Part shown: one piece after another, positions 1 to 8,805 of the stretch
Numbering within the stretch: position 1 is the stretch's first letter
How the letters are laid out: the number at the start of each line of letters is the position of its first letter
Source: Geomonas propionica
Lineage (GTDB): Bacteria; Desulfobacterota; Desulfuromonadia; Geobacterales; Geobacteraceae
Assembly: GCF_016458235.1 (NCBI RefSeq)
Contig: NZ_JAEMHK010000017.1
Coordinates: forward strand, 62,001-126,000
Length of the DNA: 64,000 nucleotides
Direction of reading: 5' to 3'
Program-made: the position numbers and the translations under genes
The notes under the pieces: generated by a model
Databases searched by the model: none
Told to the model about the DNA's origin: nothing
Seen by the model: the letters and a program-made list of their open reading frames with translations, nothing else

Positions 1-1428
1 CTGCTTCTCGACACCGAGGTCTACCCGCAGGCGTTCTTCGGGGCTATCAAGATGGGGGCGGTCCCGGTCTGCCTGAACACGATGAACCGCTCGCAGGATT
101 TCCAGTTTTACCTGAACGATTCCAGGACACGCGTCCTGGTTGTGGATGCGCCCCTTCTTGAGATGATCGAGCCGATCCGGGGCAACCTCCCCTTCCTGGA
201 GCACGTGATCGTCCCCCTTCGCCAAGGCTCCCCCCTTCGCCAAGGCTACGGGGGGCAGGCCCCTTGTTGCTCGGGCGAGCCTTCTGTGAACGGCATGCGC
301 ACTGGAGATCTGGACTTCGACGCGCTTTTGGCGGCCCAGTCGGACCGGCTCGACACGGCGCCTACCTGCCGCGACGACGCCTGCTTCTGGCTCTACAGTT
401 CAGGGTCGACCGGTTCCCCCAAGGGGACGGTGCACCTGCAACACGACATGGTGTACGCGGCCAACACCTACGGGATGAAGGTCCTCGACATCAAGGAGGA
501 CGACGTCTTCTTCTCGGCGGCGAAACTCTTCTTCGCTTACGGTCTCGGCAACGGCATCTACTTCCCGTTCCACGTAGGCGCCACGGCCGTGTACCTCCCC
601 CAACGACCAACTCCGGAGCAGGTTTATGCCACCGTGCGCCGGCACAGCCCCACCCTCTATTTCGGGGTCCCGACCCTCTACGGCCAGATGCTGGAACAGG
701 AAGGTTCCATGGCCGGCGTACGCCTTTGCGTCTCAGCCGGAGAGGCGCTCCCCCCCGCCTACCTGCACCGCTGGAAAGCCCGTTTCCAGCTCGACATCCT
801 GGACGGAATCGGCTCAACCGAGATGGCGCACATCTTCGTCTCCAACCGCCCCGGCGAGATCACCCCGGGCAGTTCCGGGAAGGTGGTCCCGGGTTACGAA
901 GCGCGCATCGTCGACGAGAGCATGCACGACGTCCCCCCCGGCGAGATCGGGACGCTGCTAGTCAAGGGCGACAGCGCCGCTGCCTACTACTGGAACAAGC
1001 ATGGCAAGACCAGCGAGACCATGATGGGACAGTGGCTGAACACCGGCGACAAGTATTACTGCGACCGCCAAGGGTACTTCTTCTGCGCCGGCCGCTCCGA
1101 CGACATGCTCAAGGTAGGCGGAATCTGGGTCTCACCCAACGAAGTGGAATCCTGCCTGATCGAACACCCCGATGTCCTGGAGTGCGCCGTCATCGGCGCC
1201 TGTGACGAGGACAACCTCGTCAAGCCGATGGCATTCGTGGTGCTTTCTGCCACCAAGGAACCGTCCGAACTGGTGGAGACGGAGTTGAAGGAGTTCGTCA
1301 AGTCGTCCCTCGCCCTTTACAAGTACCCGCGCTGGATCCGCTTCATGGATGAACTCCCGAAGACCGCCACCGGCAAGATCAAACGCTTCGAGCTGCGCAA
1401 CCTGCTGCAGCAACAACAGGCCGCCTGA
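1..1428 (+). CDS. bamY: Benzoate-CoA ligase family (AMP-forming), 5'-truncated by window edge
   Basis: The frame is open from base 1, so the gene starts upstream of the window. The protein is an acyl-adenylate-forming enzyme: the P-loop-like motif YSSGSTGSPKGT lies near 390-425, and the C-terminal catalytic lysine motif PKTATGKIKR lies just before the end. In the benzoate/4-hydroxybenzoate CoA ligase family the reaction is aromatic acid + ATP + CoA to aryl-CoA, the entry step of anaerobic benzoate degradation. Neighbours (porin, membrane protein, sigma54 two-component pair) fit an aromatic-acid uptake and activation locus; the symbol follows the Geobacter bam nomenclature and is tentative, since a 4-hydroxybenzoate-specific ligase would look the same. 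Oddity: a repeat-derived stretch at 213-263 inserts low-complexity residues (LRQG, GYGGQ) in the N-terminal domain. Confidence 0.9.
   Translation: MLLDTEVYPQAFFGAIKMGAVPVCLNTMNRSQDFQFYLNDSRTRVLVVDAPLLEMIEPIRGNLPFLEHVIVPLRQGSPLRQGYGGQAPCCSGEPSVNGMRTGDLDFDALLAAQSDRLDTAPTCRDDACFWLYSSGSTGSPKGTVHLQHDMVYAANTYGMKVLDIKEDDVFFSAAKLFFAYGLGNGIYFPFHVGATAVYLPQRPTPEQVYATVRRHSPTLYFGVPTLYGQMLEQEGSMAGVRLCVSAGEALPPAYLHRWKARFQLDILDGIGSTEMAHIFVSNRPGEITPGSSGKVVPGYEARIVDESMHDVPPGEIGTLLVKGDSAAAYYWNKHGKTSETMMGQWLNTGDKYYCDRQGYFFCAGRSDDMLKVGGIWVSPNEVESCLIEHPDVLECAVIGACDEDNLVKPMAFVVLSATKEPSELVETELKEFVKSSLALYKYPRWIRFMDELPKTATGKIKRFELRNLLQQQQAA
213..263 (+). repeat. Tandem 17-bp repeat inside the CoA-ligase gene
   Basis: The 17-mer CCCCCTTCGCCAAGGCT occurs at 213-229 and again at 231-247, followed by ACGGGGGGCAGG. 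It stays in frame and encodes PLRQG twice and then GYGGQ. It resembles the CTTCGC...GCTACGG...GCAGGCCC segment nested in the dispersed intergenic repeats at 9877-9912 and 19190-19225, so it probably belongs to the same mobile palindrome family that entered a coding region. Confidence 0.7.
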
Positions 1429-1457
1429 GAGCGGCTGCCAACCAAAAGGAGGGCCAC

Positions 1458-2783
1458 GTGCTCCAGAAAAGAATCCTGTTACCTGCAATGCTGCTTCTGG
1501 CCGCCCCGGCACTGGGGCAGGAACTCGCCCCGAGCGGCGCACCCGGCTACAACTGCGACTTCAACCCCTCCTGCGAGGTGGCCCCCGGCTTCTACGGCAA
1601 GATGGCCTCCCCGGTGATGAGCAAGTTCAACATGAGCTTCGGCGGTATGGTGAAGCTCGACTACGTGCACAACTCGGTGAACCTCGGTTCCAACGGTGCC
1701 CTGGCGACCCTGCAGCAGGGGGGGATCCCCAAGTCGAGTTCGCCCGCCGGGCAGCAGGACCAGTCGATCTTCACCGCGCGCCAGTCGCGCCTCTGGTTCA
1801 AGGTAGCGGGGCCGCCGGTGCTGGGAGCGAAGACCTCGGCGCTGGTGGAGGTCGACTTCTACGGCGCCAACGGCACCAACGAATCCGGGAACCTGAGGAT
1901 GCGCCATGCCTACGGGACGATGGACTGGGAGAACACCCAGCTTCTGTTCGGCCAGTACTGGGACAACTTCGGCGTCGCCTCCGCCTCCACCCTCGATTTC
2001 GGCCTCGGGGCCACCGCCGGCAACCCGCAACAGCCGCGCGTGGCGCAGGTGAGGGTCACGCACAAGGTGAAGCTTTCCGACCAGAACCTCCTGAAGCTGA
2101 GCCTGTCGGTGCAAAACCCGGTGCAGGACTCGAACCAGCAGACCGGCAGCGCCACGGACAGCTGGGGAGGGATGGTCAACGGCGCCGGGCAGGCCATGCT
2201 GCTCAGTAAAAGTCTCGGCGTTGCCCCGGGCTTCTGGGGGCTCTCCATGAACCCGCTGCAGGCCGGCTTCTTCGGCCTGTACGGCCGGGAGGATGTCGGC
2301 GGCAACAGCCAGAGCCTCGACTCCTGGGGATACGGCGGCTACCTGTTCGTGCCGGTTTTGCCCTCCAAGGATGGCAAGTCCCGCGCCATGACGGCGAGCT
2401 TCGAGGCCCAGGCGTACCAGGCCGCGAACATGTCCTTCAACTACGCCACCGCCTCGCCCCTCATCGGGCCCGCCGGGGACAAGAGACCCGCGAAAGGGTA
2501 CGGCATGTTCGGGCAGGGGATCTTCTACCCGACCCAGGACCTGGGCGTCACCGCCGGCTACGGCAGGCGCAACGCCTACGACTACGGCAGCTACGCGGGA
2601 ATTGCCAACTACCAGAAATGGAGCTCGCAGCTCTTTGCCAACGTCTCCTACGACATCAATGCCGCCATCCGCTTCGGCGCCGAATACCAGCACCTCGACA
2701 CCCGCTACGGCAACAACACGGCGGGAAGCTCCGACACAGGAATGGCTAACGTCTACCGCCTCTCCGCCTTCTACTTCTTCTAA
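1458..2783 (+). CDS. Outer-membrane porin, DcaP-like
   Basis: 441 aa. The GTG start follows an AAAGGAGG ribosome-binding site. There is an N-terminal signal peptide (KR, hydrophobic stretch LLPAMLLLAAPALG, cleavage near residue 20). The rest is rich in alternating aromatic and small residues and ends ...YRLSAFYFF, the terminal aromatic that marks outer-membrane beta barrels. Family members are trimeric porins, several of them linked to uptake of aromatic or dicarboxylic acids. It sits 29 bp after the CoA ligase and 26 bp before a membrane protein on the same strand, so it probably forms one operon that brings aromatic acids into the periplasm. Substrate not provable from sequence. Confidence 0.8.
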   Translation: MLQKRILLPAMLLLAAPALGQELAPSGAPGYNCDFNPSCEVAPGFYGKMASPVMSKFNMSFGGMVKLDYVHNSVNLGSNGALATLQQGGIPKSSSPAGQQDQSIFTARQSRLWFKVAGPPVLGAKTSALVEVDFYGANGTNESGNLRMRHAYGTMDWENTQLLFGQYWDNFGVASASTLDFGLGATAGNPQQPRVAQVRVTHKVKLSDQNLLKLSLSVQNPVQDSNQQTGSATDSWGGMVNGAGQAMLLSKSLGVAPGFWGLSMNPLQAGFFGLYGREDVGGNSQSLDSWGYGGYLFVPVLPSKDGKSRAMTASFEAQAYQAANMSFNYATASPLIGPAGDKRPAKGYGMFGQGIFYPTQDLGVTAGYGRRNAYDYGSYAGIANYQKWSSQLFANVSYDINAAIRFGAEYQHLDTRYGNNTAGSSDTGMANVYRLSAFYFF

Positions 2784-2809
2784 CTTCACGCCTTAAAAAG
2801 GAGAATCGC

Positions 2810-4090
2810 ATGGAGCAGTACACGACAAAGAGGCAGTTCAAAAGCCAGCTCGGGACCGGCGTCGCCGCCCTCGCGCTCAGTTTCGTCGCGGCGATGCTGA
2901 TCTGGCCCGCCTGGTCCCTCACCGTCAAGGCCCTTTACCTCGATCTCGCCGGCGAGGGTCTCGCCGCCGCCGACCCCAAAACCGCCGGCAACCTGGTCGG
3001 CGCCGTCGCCCGGGGCACCTTCTTCTGGATGGTCATCAACACCTGGATCTGGCTTACCCTGGTAATGGGAAACCACGGCAAGAACGCCCTCACCACGCGG
3101 CAGCCCTGGACCGGGATCGGCTACACCCTGGTGGCCTGGAGCGCTGGAGTGGCCGGCTTCACCGCCTTGATCGGCTTTCTCGGGATCTGGTGGAAACCGT
3201 TCAGCTTCGCCGTCATGTTCACCCCAGGATCCGCCCAGGAGGTGCACCTGGCCCTCGAGGCGTGGGAAGCCTCGAACTTCTACGCGCTCGCCGTGATCGT
3301 GGCCCAGATCCCGCTGGTCTCGCTGTTCCAGAAGTGGCCCTTTGCCGGCAAGGGGGAAAAGCCGTTCGAGAGCTGGGCGACCCTCGCCCTTGGTACCGCC
3401 CTCACCTGGATCGCCTGGATGGCGATGATCGTCCCGAGCTGGATGAAGCTCGCCATCGGCCCGGAACAGATCGTCACCCCACCGTTTGGCTCCTGGCCCG
3501 CCTTCGCCGCCTTCTGCCAGGCCTACGTCATTTTCGCGATCATGCCGGTGGAGGGTGGCGAACTCTACCCCATGAAACTGCTGGCCAAGAAGCAGCCCCT
3601 CATGGGTATCGCCGGCTTCGCCATCGCCCTGGCCGCGGGGTTTGTGATGCCGCCCCTCATCAAAAGCATCGTCGTGCCGCTCAACCTGGTGCCGGGGCTC
3701 CCCCCCGACGTGATCGTCGCGTCCCTGGAACTCTCCGTGATCGTCTTCATGCTGGCCTGGCATCACCTTTTTGACGACTACCCCAACGCCGCGCTGGTGC
3801 CGGGGACCGGCGCGAGGATACTGTGCCGCATGGCGGCCTGGTTCGGCGGCGGGACGCTGTACGGGGTTGCCTGGCTGAAGAGCTTCAAGCTCATCCCCTA
3901 CGGTGCCAACGATCTCGGCATGGGGGTCCCCCCGCTGGGGGCCCTGGCCGGGCAGTTTGCCCTGCTCATGACCTTGCTCTTCCTGAATACCTTCTTCGAC
4001 AAATGGCCGCTGGTGAGAAGTGTGCCCGAGCCGGCGCTCTCCCCCGCCGCAGTCCCCGGAGTAACGACGGCCGAAGAGGGGAACTGCTGA
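2810..4090 (+). CDS. Uncharacterised polytopic membrane protein, paralogue of 30952-32094
   Basis: 426 aa with an AAGGAG site before the ATG. About 10-11 hydrophobic helices are visible with short loops. I do not recognise a named family. It is related to the 380-aa protein at 30952-32094: both share a FQ(K/Q)WPF motif after a mid-protein helix pair and a C-terminal segment of the form KQP..G, then GLP.D, then a long hydrophobic stretch with H near the end. Each copy is paired with an aromatic-degradation operon (benzoate here, p-cresol there), which makes a role in aromatic substrate transport or membrane electron transfer plausible, but this is inference. Convergent with the response regulator 12 bp downstream. 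Confidence 0.75.
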   Translation: MEQYTTKRQFKSQLGTGVAALALSFVAAMLIWPAWSLTVKALYLDLAGEGLAAADPKTAGNLVGAVARGTFFWMVINTWIWLTLVMGNHGKNALTTRQPWTGIGYTLVAWSAGVAGFTALIGFLGIWWKPFSFAVMFTPGSAQEVHLALEAWEASNFYALAVIVAQIPLVSLFQKWPFAGKGEKPFESWATLALGTALTWIAWMAMIVPSWMKLAIGPEQIVTPPFGSWPAFAAFCQAYVIFAIMPVEGGELYPMKLLAKKQPLMGIAGFAIALAAGFVMPPLIKSIVVPLNLVPGLPPDVIVASLELSVIVFMLAWHHLFDDYPNAALVPGTGARILCRMAAWFGGGTLYGVAWLKSFKLIPYGANDLGMGVPPLGALAGQFALLMTLLFLNTFFDKWPLVRSVPEPALSPAAVPGVTTAEEGNC

Positions 4091-4102
4091 TTCGTCTGTA
4101 TT

Positions 4103-5449
4103 TCACGTCGCCGGCTCTTCCAGCCCGTACTCCTTGAGCCGCCGGTCCAGGGTCGGCCGAGATATCCCCAGTATCTCGGCCGCCTTTTTCTTCTCGTAAC
4201 TGGTGTACATAAGGACGTTCTCGATGTGTTCCCGTTCCACGACGTGGAGCGGCTTCATCACCAGGGCAAGCCGCCCCTCTTCGCGCCCCCCCCAAAGGTG
4301 CAGGTATTCCGGCAATAAGACGTTGCTTCGAGAGAGGAGTACGGCACGGCGCAGCGCATTCTCCAGCTCGCGCACGTTACCCGGCCAGGAATGGGACAGG
4401 ATCAGGTCGAGCGTTTCCTGCGGCACCACGTCCACGTTCTTCCCGGTTTCTTGCCTGATCTTGCCGAGAAAGAACCGGACCAGCAAAACGATGTCGTCCT
4501 TGCGCTCCCGAAGCGGCGGCAGGTCGAGGGTCACCACGTTAAGGCGGTAATAAAGGTCCTGGCGGAACTCCCCTGCCGCCACCAGTCCCGCCAGCCCCTT
4601 GTTGGTCGCGGCGACGACGCGCACGTCGGCCTTGATGGTCTCCACGCCCCCCACCCGTTCGAATTCCCTTTCCTGGAGAAACCGCAACAGCTTCACCTGG
4701 ATCTCCTGGCTCACCTCCGAGATCTCGTCGAGAAAAAGCGTCCCCCCCTGGGCCAGTTCGAATTTGCCGGGCTTGGTCCGGTAGGCGCCGGTGAAGGCCC
4801 CTTTCTCATGACCGAAGAGCTCGCTCTCCAAAACAGTGGGAGCCAGGGAGGAGCAGGCCACCGCGACGAAGGGACGGTTGCGGAAACTGCTGTTGAAATG
4901 AAGCGCCCTGGCCACCATCTCCTTTCCGGTCCCGCTCTCCCCCTGTATCAGCACCGTGGCGCGCGAGTCCGCCACCGCCCCGATCACCTTGTAGACCTCC
5001 TTCATGGCCAGCGAGCGCCCCACCATGATGTTCGGCTCGAAAGGAGGATCGAGGGAATCGCAGAAGGCGACGCCGCTTTTGGAAAGGGCGCTCATCTGGA
5101 AGATGCGGGTGATGACCTTGTCCAGCAGGTCGAGGTCCACCGGTTTACCGAGGTGGTCGATGGCGCCCAACCGTATCGCCTCGATCGCCGTCTGCATGTC
5201 GTCGTAGGCCGTTATCATCACTACCGGCAACTCCGCCCTGTGCTCCTTCATGAGCCGCAGCGCCTCGAAGCCATCCATCACTCCCAGGCGGAGATCCAGG
5301 AGCACCAGGTCGATGCGGCTCTCGGCCGCGATATCCACCGCCACGCGGCCGTTGGCGGCGGTGACCACCGAGTACCCCTCCTCGCAAAGGTGCAGCTCCA
5401 GGGTCCGCCTGATGGCGGCATCGTCGTCGGCAATCAGAATCGTTTTCAC
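4103..5449 (-). CDS. Sigma54-dependent response regulator of the benzoate locus
   Basis: 448 aa, NtrC class. Receiver domain at residues 1-118 with acidic D8/D9, phospho-acceptor D52 and K102; AAA+ domain with Walker A GESGTGKE (170-177) and the sigma54-contact motif GAFTGA (217-222); C-terminal Fis-type helix-turn-helix ending LKEYGLEEPAT. The GTG at 5449 is chosen over the longer frame because VKTILIADDD is the natural receiver start and because GTGA overlaps the kinase stop, with GGAG 7-8 bases upstream. It pairs with the kinase immediately upstream. In Geobacter, a comparable pair (BamV/BamW) controls benzoate genes; equivalence is likely but not proven here. Confidence 0.92.
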   Translation of the reverse strand: MKTILIADDDAAIRRTLELHLCEEGYSVVTAANGRVAVDIAAESRIDLVLLDLRLGVMDGFEALRLMKEHRAELPVVMITAYDDMQTAIEAIRLGAIDHLGKPVDLDLLDKVITRIFQMSALSKSGVAFCDSLDPPFEPNIMVGRSLAMKEVYKVIGAVADSRATVLIQGESGTGKEMVARALHFNSSFRNRPFVAVACSSLAPTVLESELFGHEKGAFTGAYRTKPGKFELAQGGTLFLDEISEVSQEIQVKLLRFLQEREFERVGGVETIKADVRVVAATNKGLAGLVAAGEFRQDLYYRLNVVTLDLPPLRERKDDIVLLVRFFLGKIRQETGKNVDVVPQETLDLILSHSWPGNVRELENALRRAVLLSRSNVLLPEYLHLWGGREEGRLALVMKPLHVVEREHIENVLMYTSYEKKKAAEILGISRPTLDRRLKEYGLEEPAT

Positions 5450-7248
5450 GTGACTTCTCCGTTTCCCGGGGGGCTCAGCGGGAGGGTTATGGTGAAGGTG
5501 GCTCCTTCGCCGGGCTCGCTGGTGACGGACACCACCCCGCAATGGTTCACCACGATGGTCTGCAGGATTGACAACCCGAGCCCGCCCCCCGAGGCCTTGG
5601 TGGTATAGAAGGGATCGAATAGCTGCTCACATTTGTCGCGCGGGATCCCCGCCCCGGTATCCTTTACCGCGATCAGGGCCTGCCCCCCCTGGCGCAGGGC
5701 CGTTATCCGAAGGGACCGCTCCGGACGTTCCTCCATCGCCTCCATGGCGTTCAGCACGAGGTTCAACAACACCTGGTGCACCTGTTCCGGGTCGCAAACC
5801 AGCTGCAGGCCGGGATCGATATCCGTACTGACGCCGATGCCGCGATCTTGCAGGCGCTGCGACATCAGTTGCAGGAGGCGGCCGACCATTTCGGCCACCA
5901 ACACCGGCTGCAGCCTCAGGGGGCGCGGCTTGGCGAAATCCAGCACGTCCTTCAGCAGGCGGTTCAGCCGCTTGATCTCCCCTTCCACGATGGAGAAGTT
6001 TTCGTACATGACCCCGCTGGGTTCGATCCTCTTGCGGATCATCTGCATGTTCATCCTGATGGCGGAGAGGGGATTTCGGATCTCGTGGGCGAGCCCCAGC
6101 GCGAGATGGCCCGTTGCGGCCACCTTTTTGGCTACCAGCAGCTCGTCAAAGGTTGACTTGAGGCGGGCGTGCGCCTGCGTGAGCGCGCGCGTGTGCAGAC
6201 CGACCTGTGCGGCCAAGGTCCGGTTCCAGTGGTAAAGGAGCGCCAGAAGGAGCGTCGCCACCCCGACTATGGTCACGAGCAGCGTGGTGGAGATGGCCTC
6301 CTGCCGTTGCAGGAACGAGGAGAGGAGCGCCTCCACCTCCCTTTCCGGTGTGGTCACCCCGACGGTCCAGAGTCGGTTTTGCAGGCGCACGGGGTGGTAA
6401 CTCACCAGCTTGCGGACCTGCAGGCGCGGATCGGCCGGGTCCTCGTACTCGTACCAGCCGCTACCGGGCTTGCCGTTACCGGCGGAAATCAGCAGGTCGT
6501 AAAGACGCGGCCACTTTTGGCGCAGAGCCTCCTCGAAGGTCTGCCCGGCAATCCTGCCGTTGGGGTCGACCAGGACGGTCCTGGTGGTACTGTCCATGAG
6601 CCAGGCCTGGCCGTGCCTGCCGACCCGCACGGAGAGGACATGCTTTCGGGCCAACTGATCGAAATTAAGGGTACAGGCGACGACACCGTTGAACTCCCCG
6701 CGCGGGCCGTAGATACCGCGGGCGACAATCAGCTCCTTCACCCCCCGGTAGCGCCCCCCCTCCATCCGCATGAACGGCGAGATGTACATCCGTCCCGGCT
6801 GGCGCTGGTCGCGTACCCACCGGTAGTAGTCGCGCCAGGCGTAACTGCGCCCCAAAGTAAAGTCGTCGTGCGGTTCTATGGCAACGGCGACCCCGTTTTT
6901 GTCGAAGACGACCAGGTCGATGACCGGCGTGCCGAGAAGCGAGCCATAGACCTTTTCCAGGTGCGCCTTGACCCGCTGAGCCTGCCTGCGGTCGACCTGC
7001 TTGTCGTCGAAAAGGCTGGCGACCAGTTCCAGGTTGCGGCTGAAGGTGGCGAACATTTCATCGAGGGAATGGGCGGTGAGTTCCGCCACGAGGTACTGCT
7101 GCCGGTTGTACTGTTCGAAGAAGCGGGCCCGCGCCTCGGCGCGAACGGCGCTGTTGGCGCGGCGGATGGTGATGACGGCGCTGACGGTCAGGGCGACGAT
7201 AAGCGCCAGGGCGAGCGGGAGCTTGAGTGTGCGGAAAAACGCGGTCAT
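5446..7248 (-). CDS. Membrane sensor histidine kinase with periplasmic Cache-like sensor
   Basis: 600 aa. TM1 at residues about 8-28, a large periplasmic sensor region (30-315) with the look of a double Cache domain, TM2 at about 320-341, a dimerisation/phosphotransfer helix with H388 in LAHEIRNPL, then an HATPase domain with N-box (LNAMEAMEE), DTGAGIP and GGLGLSI. The ATG at 7248 is preferred because AAGGGA stands 6-7 bases before it; an in-frame ATG at 7269 lacks a good site. The stop overlaps the regulator start by 4 bases, indicating translational coupling. Ligand unknown; an extracellular aromatic acid is plausible from context. Confidence 0.9.
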   Translation of the reverse strand: MTAFFRTLKLPLALALIVALTVSAVITIRRANSAVRAEARARFFEQYNRQQYLVAELTAHSLDEMFATFSRNLELVASLFDDKQVDRRQAQRVKAHLEKVYGSLLGTPVIDLVVFDKNGVAVAIEPHDDFTLGRSYAWRDYYRWVRDQRQPGRMYISPFMRMEGGRYRGVKELIVARGIYGPRGEFNGVVACTLNFDQLARKHVLSVRVGRHGQAWLMDSTTRTVLVDPNGRIAGQTFEEALRQKWPRLYDLLISAGNGKPGSGWYEYEDPADPRLQVRKLVSYHPVRLQNRLWTVGVTTPEREVEALLSSFLQRQEAISTTLLVTIVGVATLLLALLYHWNRTLAAQVGLHTRALTQAHARLKSTFDELLVAKKVAATGHLALGLAHEIRNPLSAIRMNMQMIRKRIEPSGVMYENFSIVEGEIKRLNRLLKDVLDFAKPRPLRLQPVLVAEMVGRLLQLMSQRLQDRGIGVSTDIDPGLQLVCDPEQVHQVLLNLVLNAMEAMEERPERSLRITALRQGGQALIAVKDTGAGIPRDKCEQLFDPFYTTKASGGGLGLSILQTIVVNHCGVVSVTSEPGEGATFTITLPLSPPGNGEVT

Positions 7249-7309
7249 GAGCAATCCCTTGGGGAACATCGCCTGATTAAAAGGTACAGCAAGCTCGTCT
7301 CAGCTCGTT

Positions 7310-7340
7310 CCTTTATCCCCCGTCGCAAAGGGGATAAAGG
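7310..7340. repeat. Perfect 11-bp inverted repeat (stem-loop)
   Basis: Arms CCTTTATCCCC (7310-7320) and GGGGATAAAGG (7330-7340) with a 9-base loop. It lies between the end of the phenolic operon (7433) and the kinase start. There is no T-run after it on either strand, so it is listed as a palindromic repeat of the CCCC..CGCAAA..GGGG family rather than a proven terminator, though it could stop or stabilise the long minus-strand transcript. Confidence 0.6.
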
Positions 7341-7432
7341 CCACCATAGCAAATAATGGTATAGTGGTACCTTATTACATCATTTCGGTCAAGCTCAATT
7401 TCACGCGTACACTCCGGTGCAAGGAGCGCCCC

Positions 7433-8170
7433 TTACACCAGCAACATCTTGACCCCGGCCACCGTTAGCACTAACGACAGCGCCTTGACGATCCGGCGCA
7501 CCGGAAGGAAGCTGCTCCCGAGGAACGAGCCGACACATCCCCCGGCGATGGCGGCCACCGCCAGAAGCGGAGCGAACCCCGGCACGAGCTGCAGGCTGCT
7601 CACGTGCCCCAGAAGCCCGGCGCTGGAGTTGACCAGGATGAACAGGGCGGCCACCCCGGAAACCTCCCGCGCCCGCCCCCACCGCAGCAGCATCATGATG
7701 GGGCTCAGAAAGATCCCCCCTCCCACCCCGGTCAGCCCCGAAAGAATCCCCAGCACGGCTCCCAGCAGCAGAGAGGCCGCCAGCGACGGACGGCGCAGCG
7801 AGGCGGCGTCCGGTTCACGGTGCACCAGGAGCCGACAGGCCGAAGCCAGCAGGACTACCCCCACCAGCGGGCGGTACAGATGCTGCGGAAGGCTGAGGTA
7901 TCCACCGAGGAAGCTAAACGGTATGGAAGTGACCGCGAAAGGCCAGAAAAGGCGCCAGGAGAAATGTCCGGCGCGCCGGAAGGAGTAGGCGGCGACCGAG
8001 GCCACCATGATGTTCAGCAGCAAGGCCGTCGGTTTGAAAACCTCCGGGGCTACGCTGAAAAGGGCGAGTACCGCAATGTAGCCCGAGGCGCCGCCGTGGC
8101 CGACGCAGGAGTAGAGGACGGCAACGGTCAGGACGGCGCTGAAAAGAACGATGTACGTTTCCAGGTTCAT
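7433..8170 (-). CDS. TauE/SafE-family membrane permease
   Basis: 245 aa, about 8 transmembrane segments in two related halves; glycine-rich GLTGVGGGIF in the middle is typical of the TauE/SafE (DUF81) anion exporter family. Start ATG at 8170 has AAAGGA 7 bases upstream and overlaps the previous stop as ATGA. Last gene of the molybdenum-hydroxylase maturation block. Family members move sulfite, sulfonates or other small organic or inorganic anions; the position next to selenium/molybdenum cofactor genes could hint at an anion such as selenite, sulfite or tungstate, but nothing in the sequence decides this. Confidence 0.85.
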   Translation of the reverse strand: MNLETYIVLFSAVLTVAVLYSCVGHGGASGYIAVLALFSVAPEVFKPTALLLNIMVASVAAYSFRRAGHFSWRLFWPFAVTSIPFSFLGGYLSLPQHLYRPLVGVVLLASACRLLVHREPDAASLRRPSLAASLLLGAVLGILSGLTGVGGGIFLSPIMMLLRWGRAREVSGVAALFILVNSSAGLLGHVSSLQLVPGFAPLLAVAAIAGGCVGSFLGSSFLPVRRIVKALSLVLTVAGVKMLLV

Positions 8171-8805
8171 GACGGGATCCTTTCTCTGCAGGTGAAAGTT
8201 GCCAGGGCGCCACCCCCATCGAGTTCCAAGAGCCGACGGTAATCGGCGGCGGTGTCTATGTCGAAATGGATGGAGACATCCTCCACTGGGACCTTCAGCA
8301 GGCGCTCCCGGTACTTCTCGAAGAGCGGCCTCGCTCCGCAGTCGGCCGGCAGTTCCATCATGGCGGGGAAAGTCTCGCGGTCGAAGAGGACCGGGTTGCC
8401 GCGCCGCCCCTGGTACACCGGCATCACGATGGGGTGCGCCGAGCATCGGTAGGCGCGGATCAGGGAGTCGATAACCGCCGGCGTGATGAGCGGCTGGTCC
8501 CCCAGGAGAAAGAGCGCCGCATCGGTTTCCGGCCCGAGGGACCGGAGCCCGCAGTTGAGCGAGGAGCTCTGCCCCCGGCGGTACTCCGGGTTCAGCGCCA
8601 CCTCCACGCCGCCCCCCTCGATGAGCGGGACGATCCGCTCCGCTTCGTGCCCCACAACCACCACGACCCTGTGCAGCGTCGAGGCAAGCGCGCTCTGCAC
8701 CACCCACTCTAGGATGCTCTTCCCCCTGAAGGGGAGGAGCTGCTTGGTCGTCCCCATGCGGCTCCCCTCCCCCGCCGCCAGGATGATGCCCGCGACCCGT
8801 CTCAT
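8167..8805 (-). CDS. mocA: MocA-like nucleotidyltransferase (molybdopterin cytidylyltransferase family)
   Basis: 212 aa. N-terminal nucleotide-binding motif AGIILAAGEGSRMGTTKQLL, then LGDQPLI (metal-binding DxP region) near residue 100. MocA converts Mo-molybdopterin plus CTP to the cytosine dinucleotide cofactor used by xanthine-dehydrogenase-family enzymes. The start at 8805 overlaps the YqeC stop (ATGA) and the stop overlaps the TauE start, so the three genes are translationally coupled. This supports a dedicated cofactor supply for the hydroxylase at 11528-15333. Confidence 0.88.
   Translation of the reverse strand: MRRVAGIILAAGEGSRMGTTKQLLPFRGKSILEWVVQSALASTLHRVVVVVGHEAERIVPLIEGGGVEVALNPEYRRGQSSSLNCGLRSLGPETDAALFLLGDQPLITPAVIDSLIRAYRCSAHPIVMPVYQGRRGNPVLFDRETFPAMMELPADCGARPLFEKYRERLLKVPVEDVSIHFDIDTAADYRRLLELDGGGALATFTCRERIPS

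Noticed and set aside
7310-7340. Rho-independent terminator of the phenolic operon
   Set aside because: Stable stem but no T-run on either strand; kept as a palindromic repeat.
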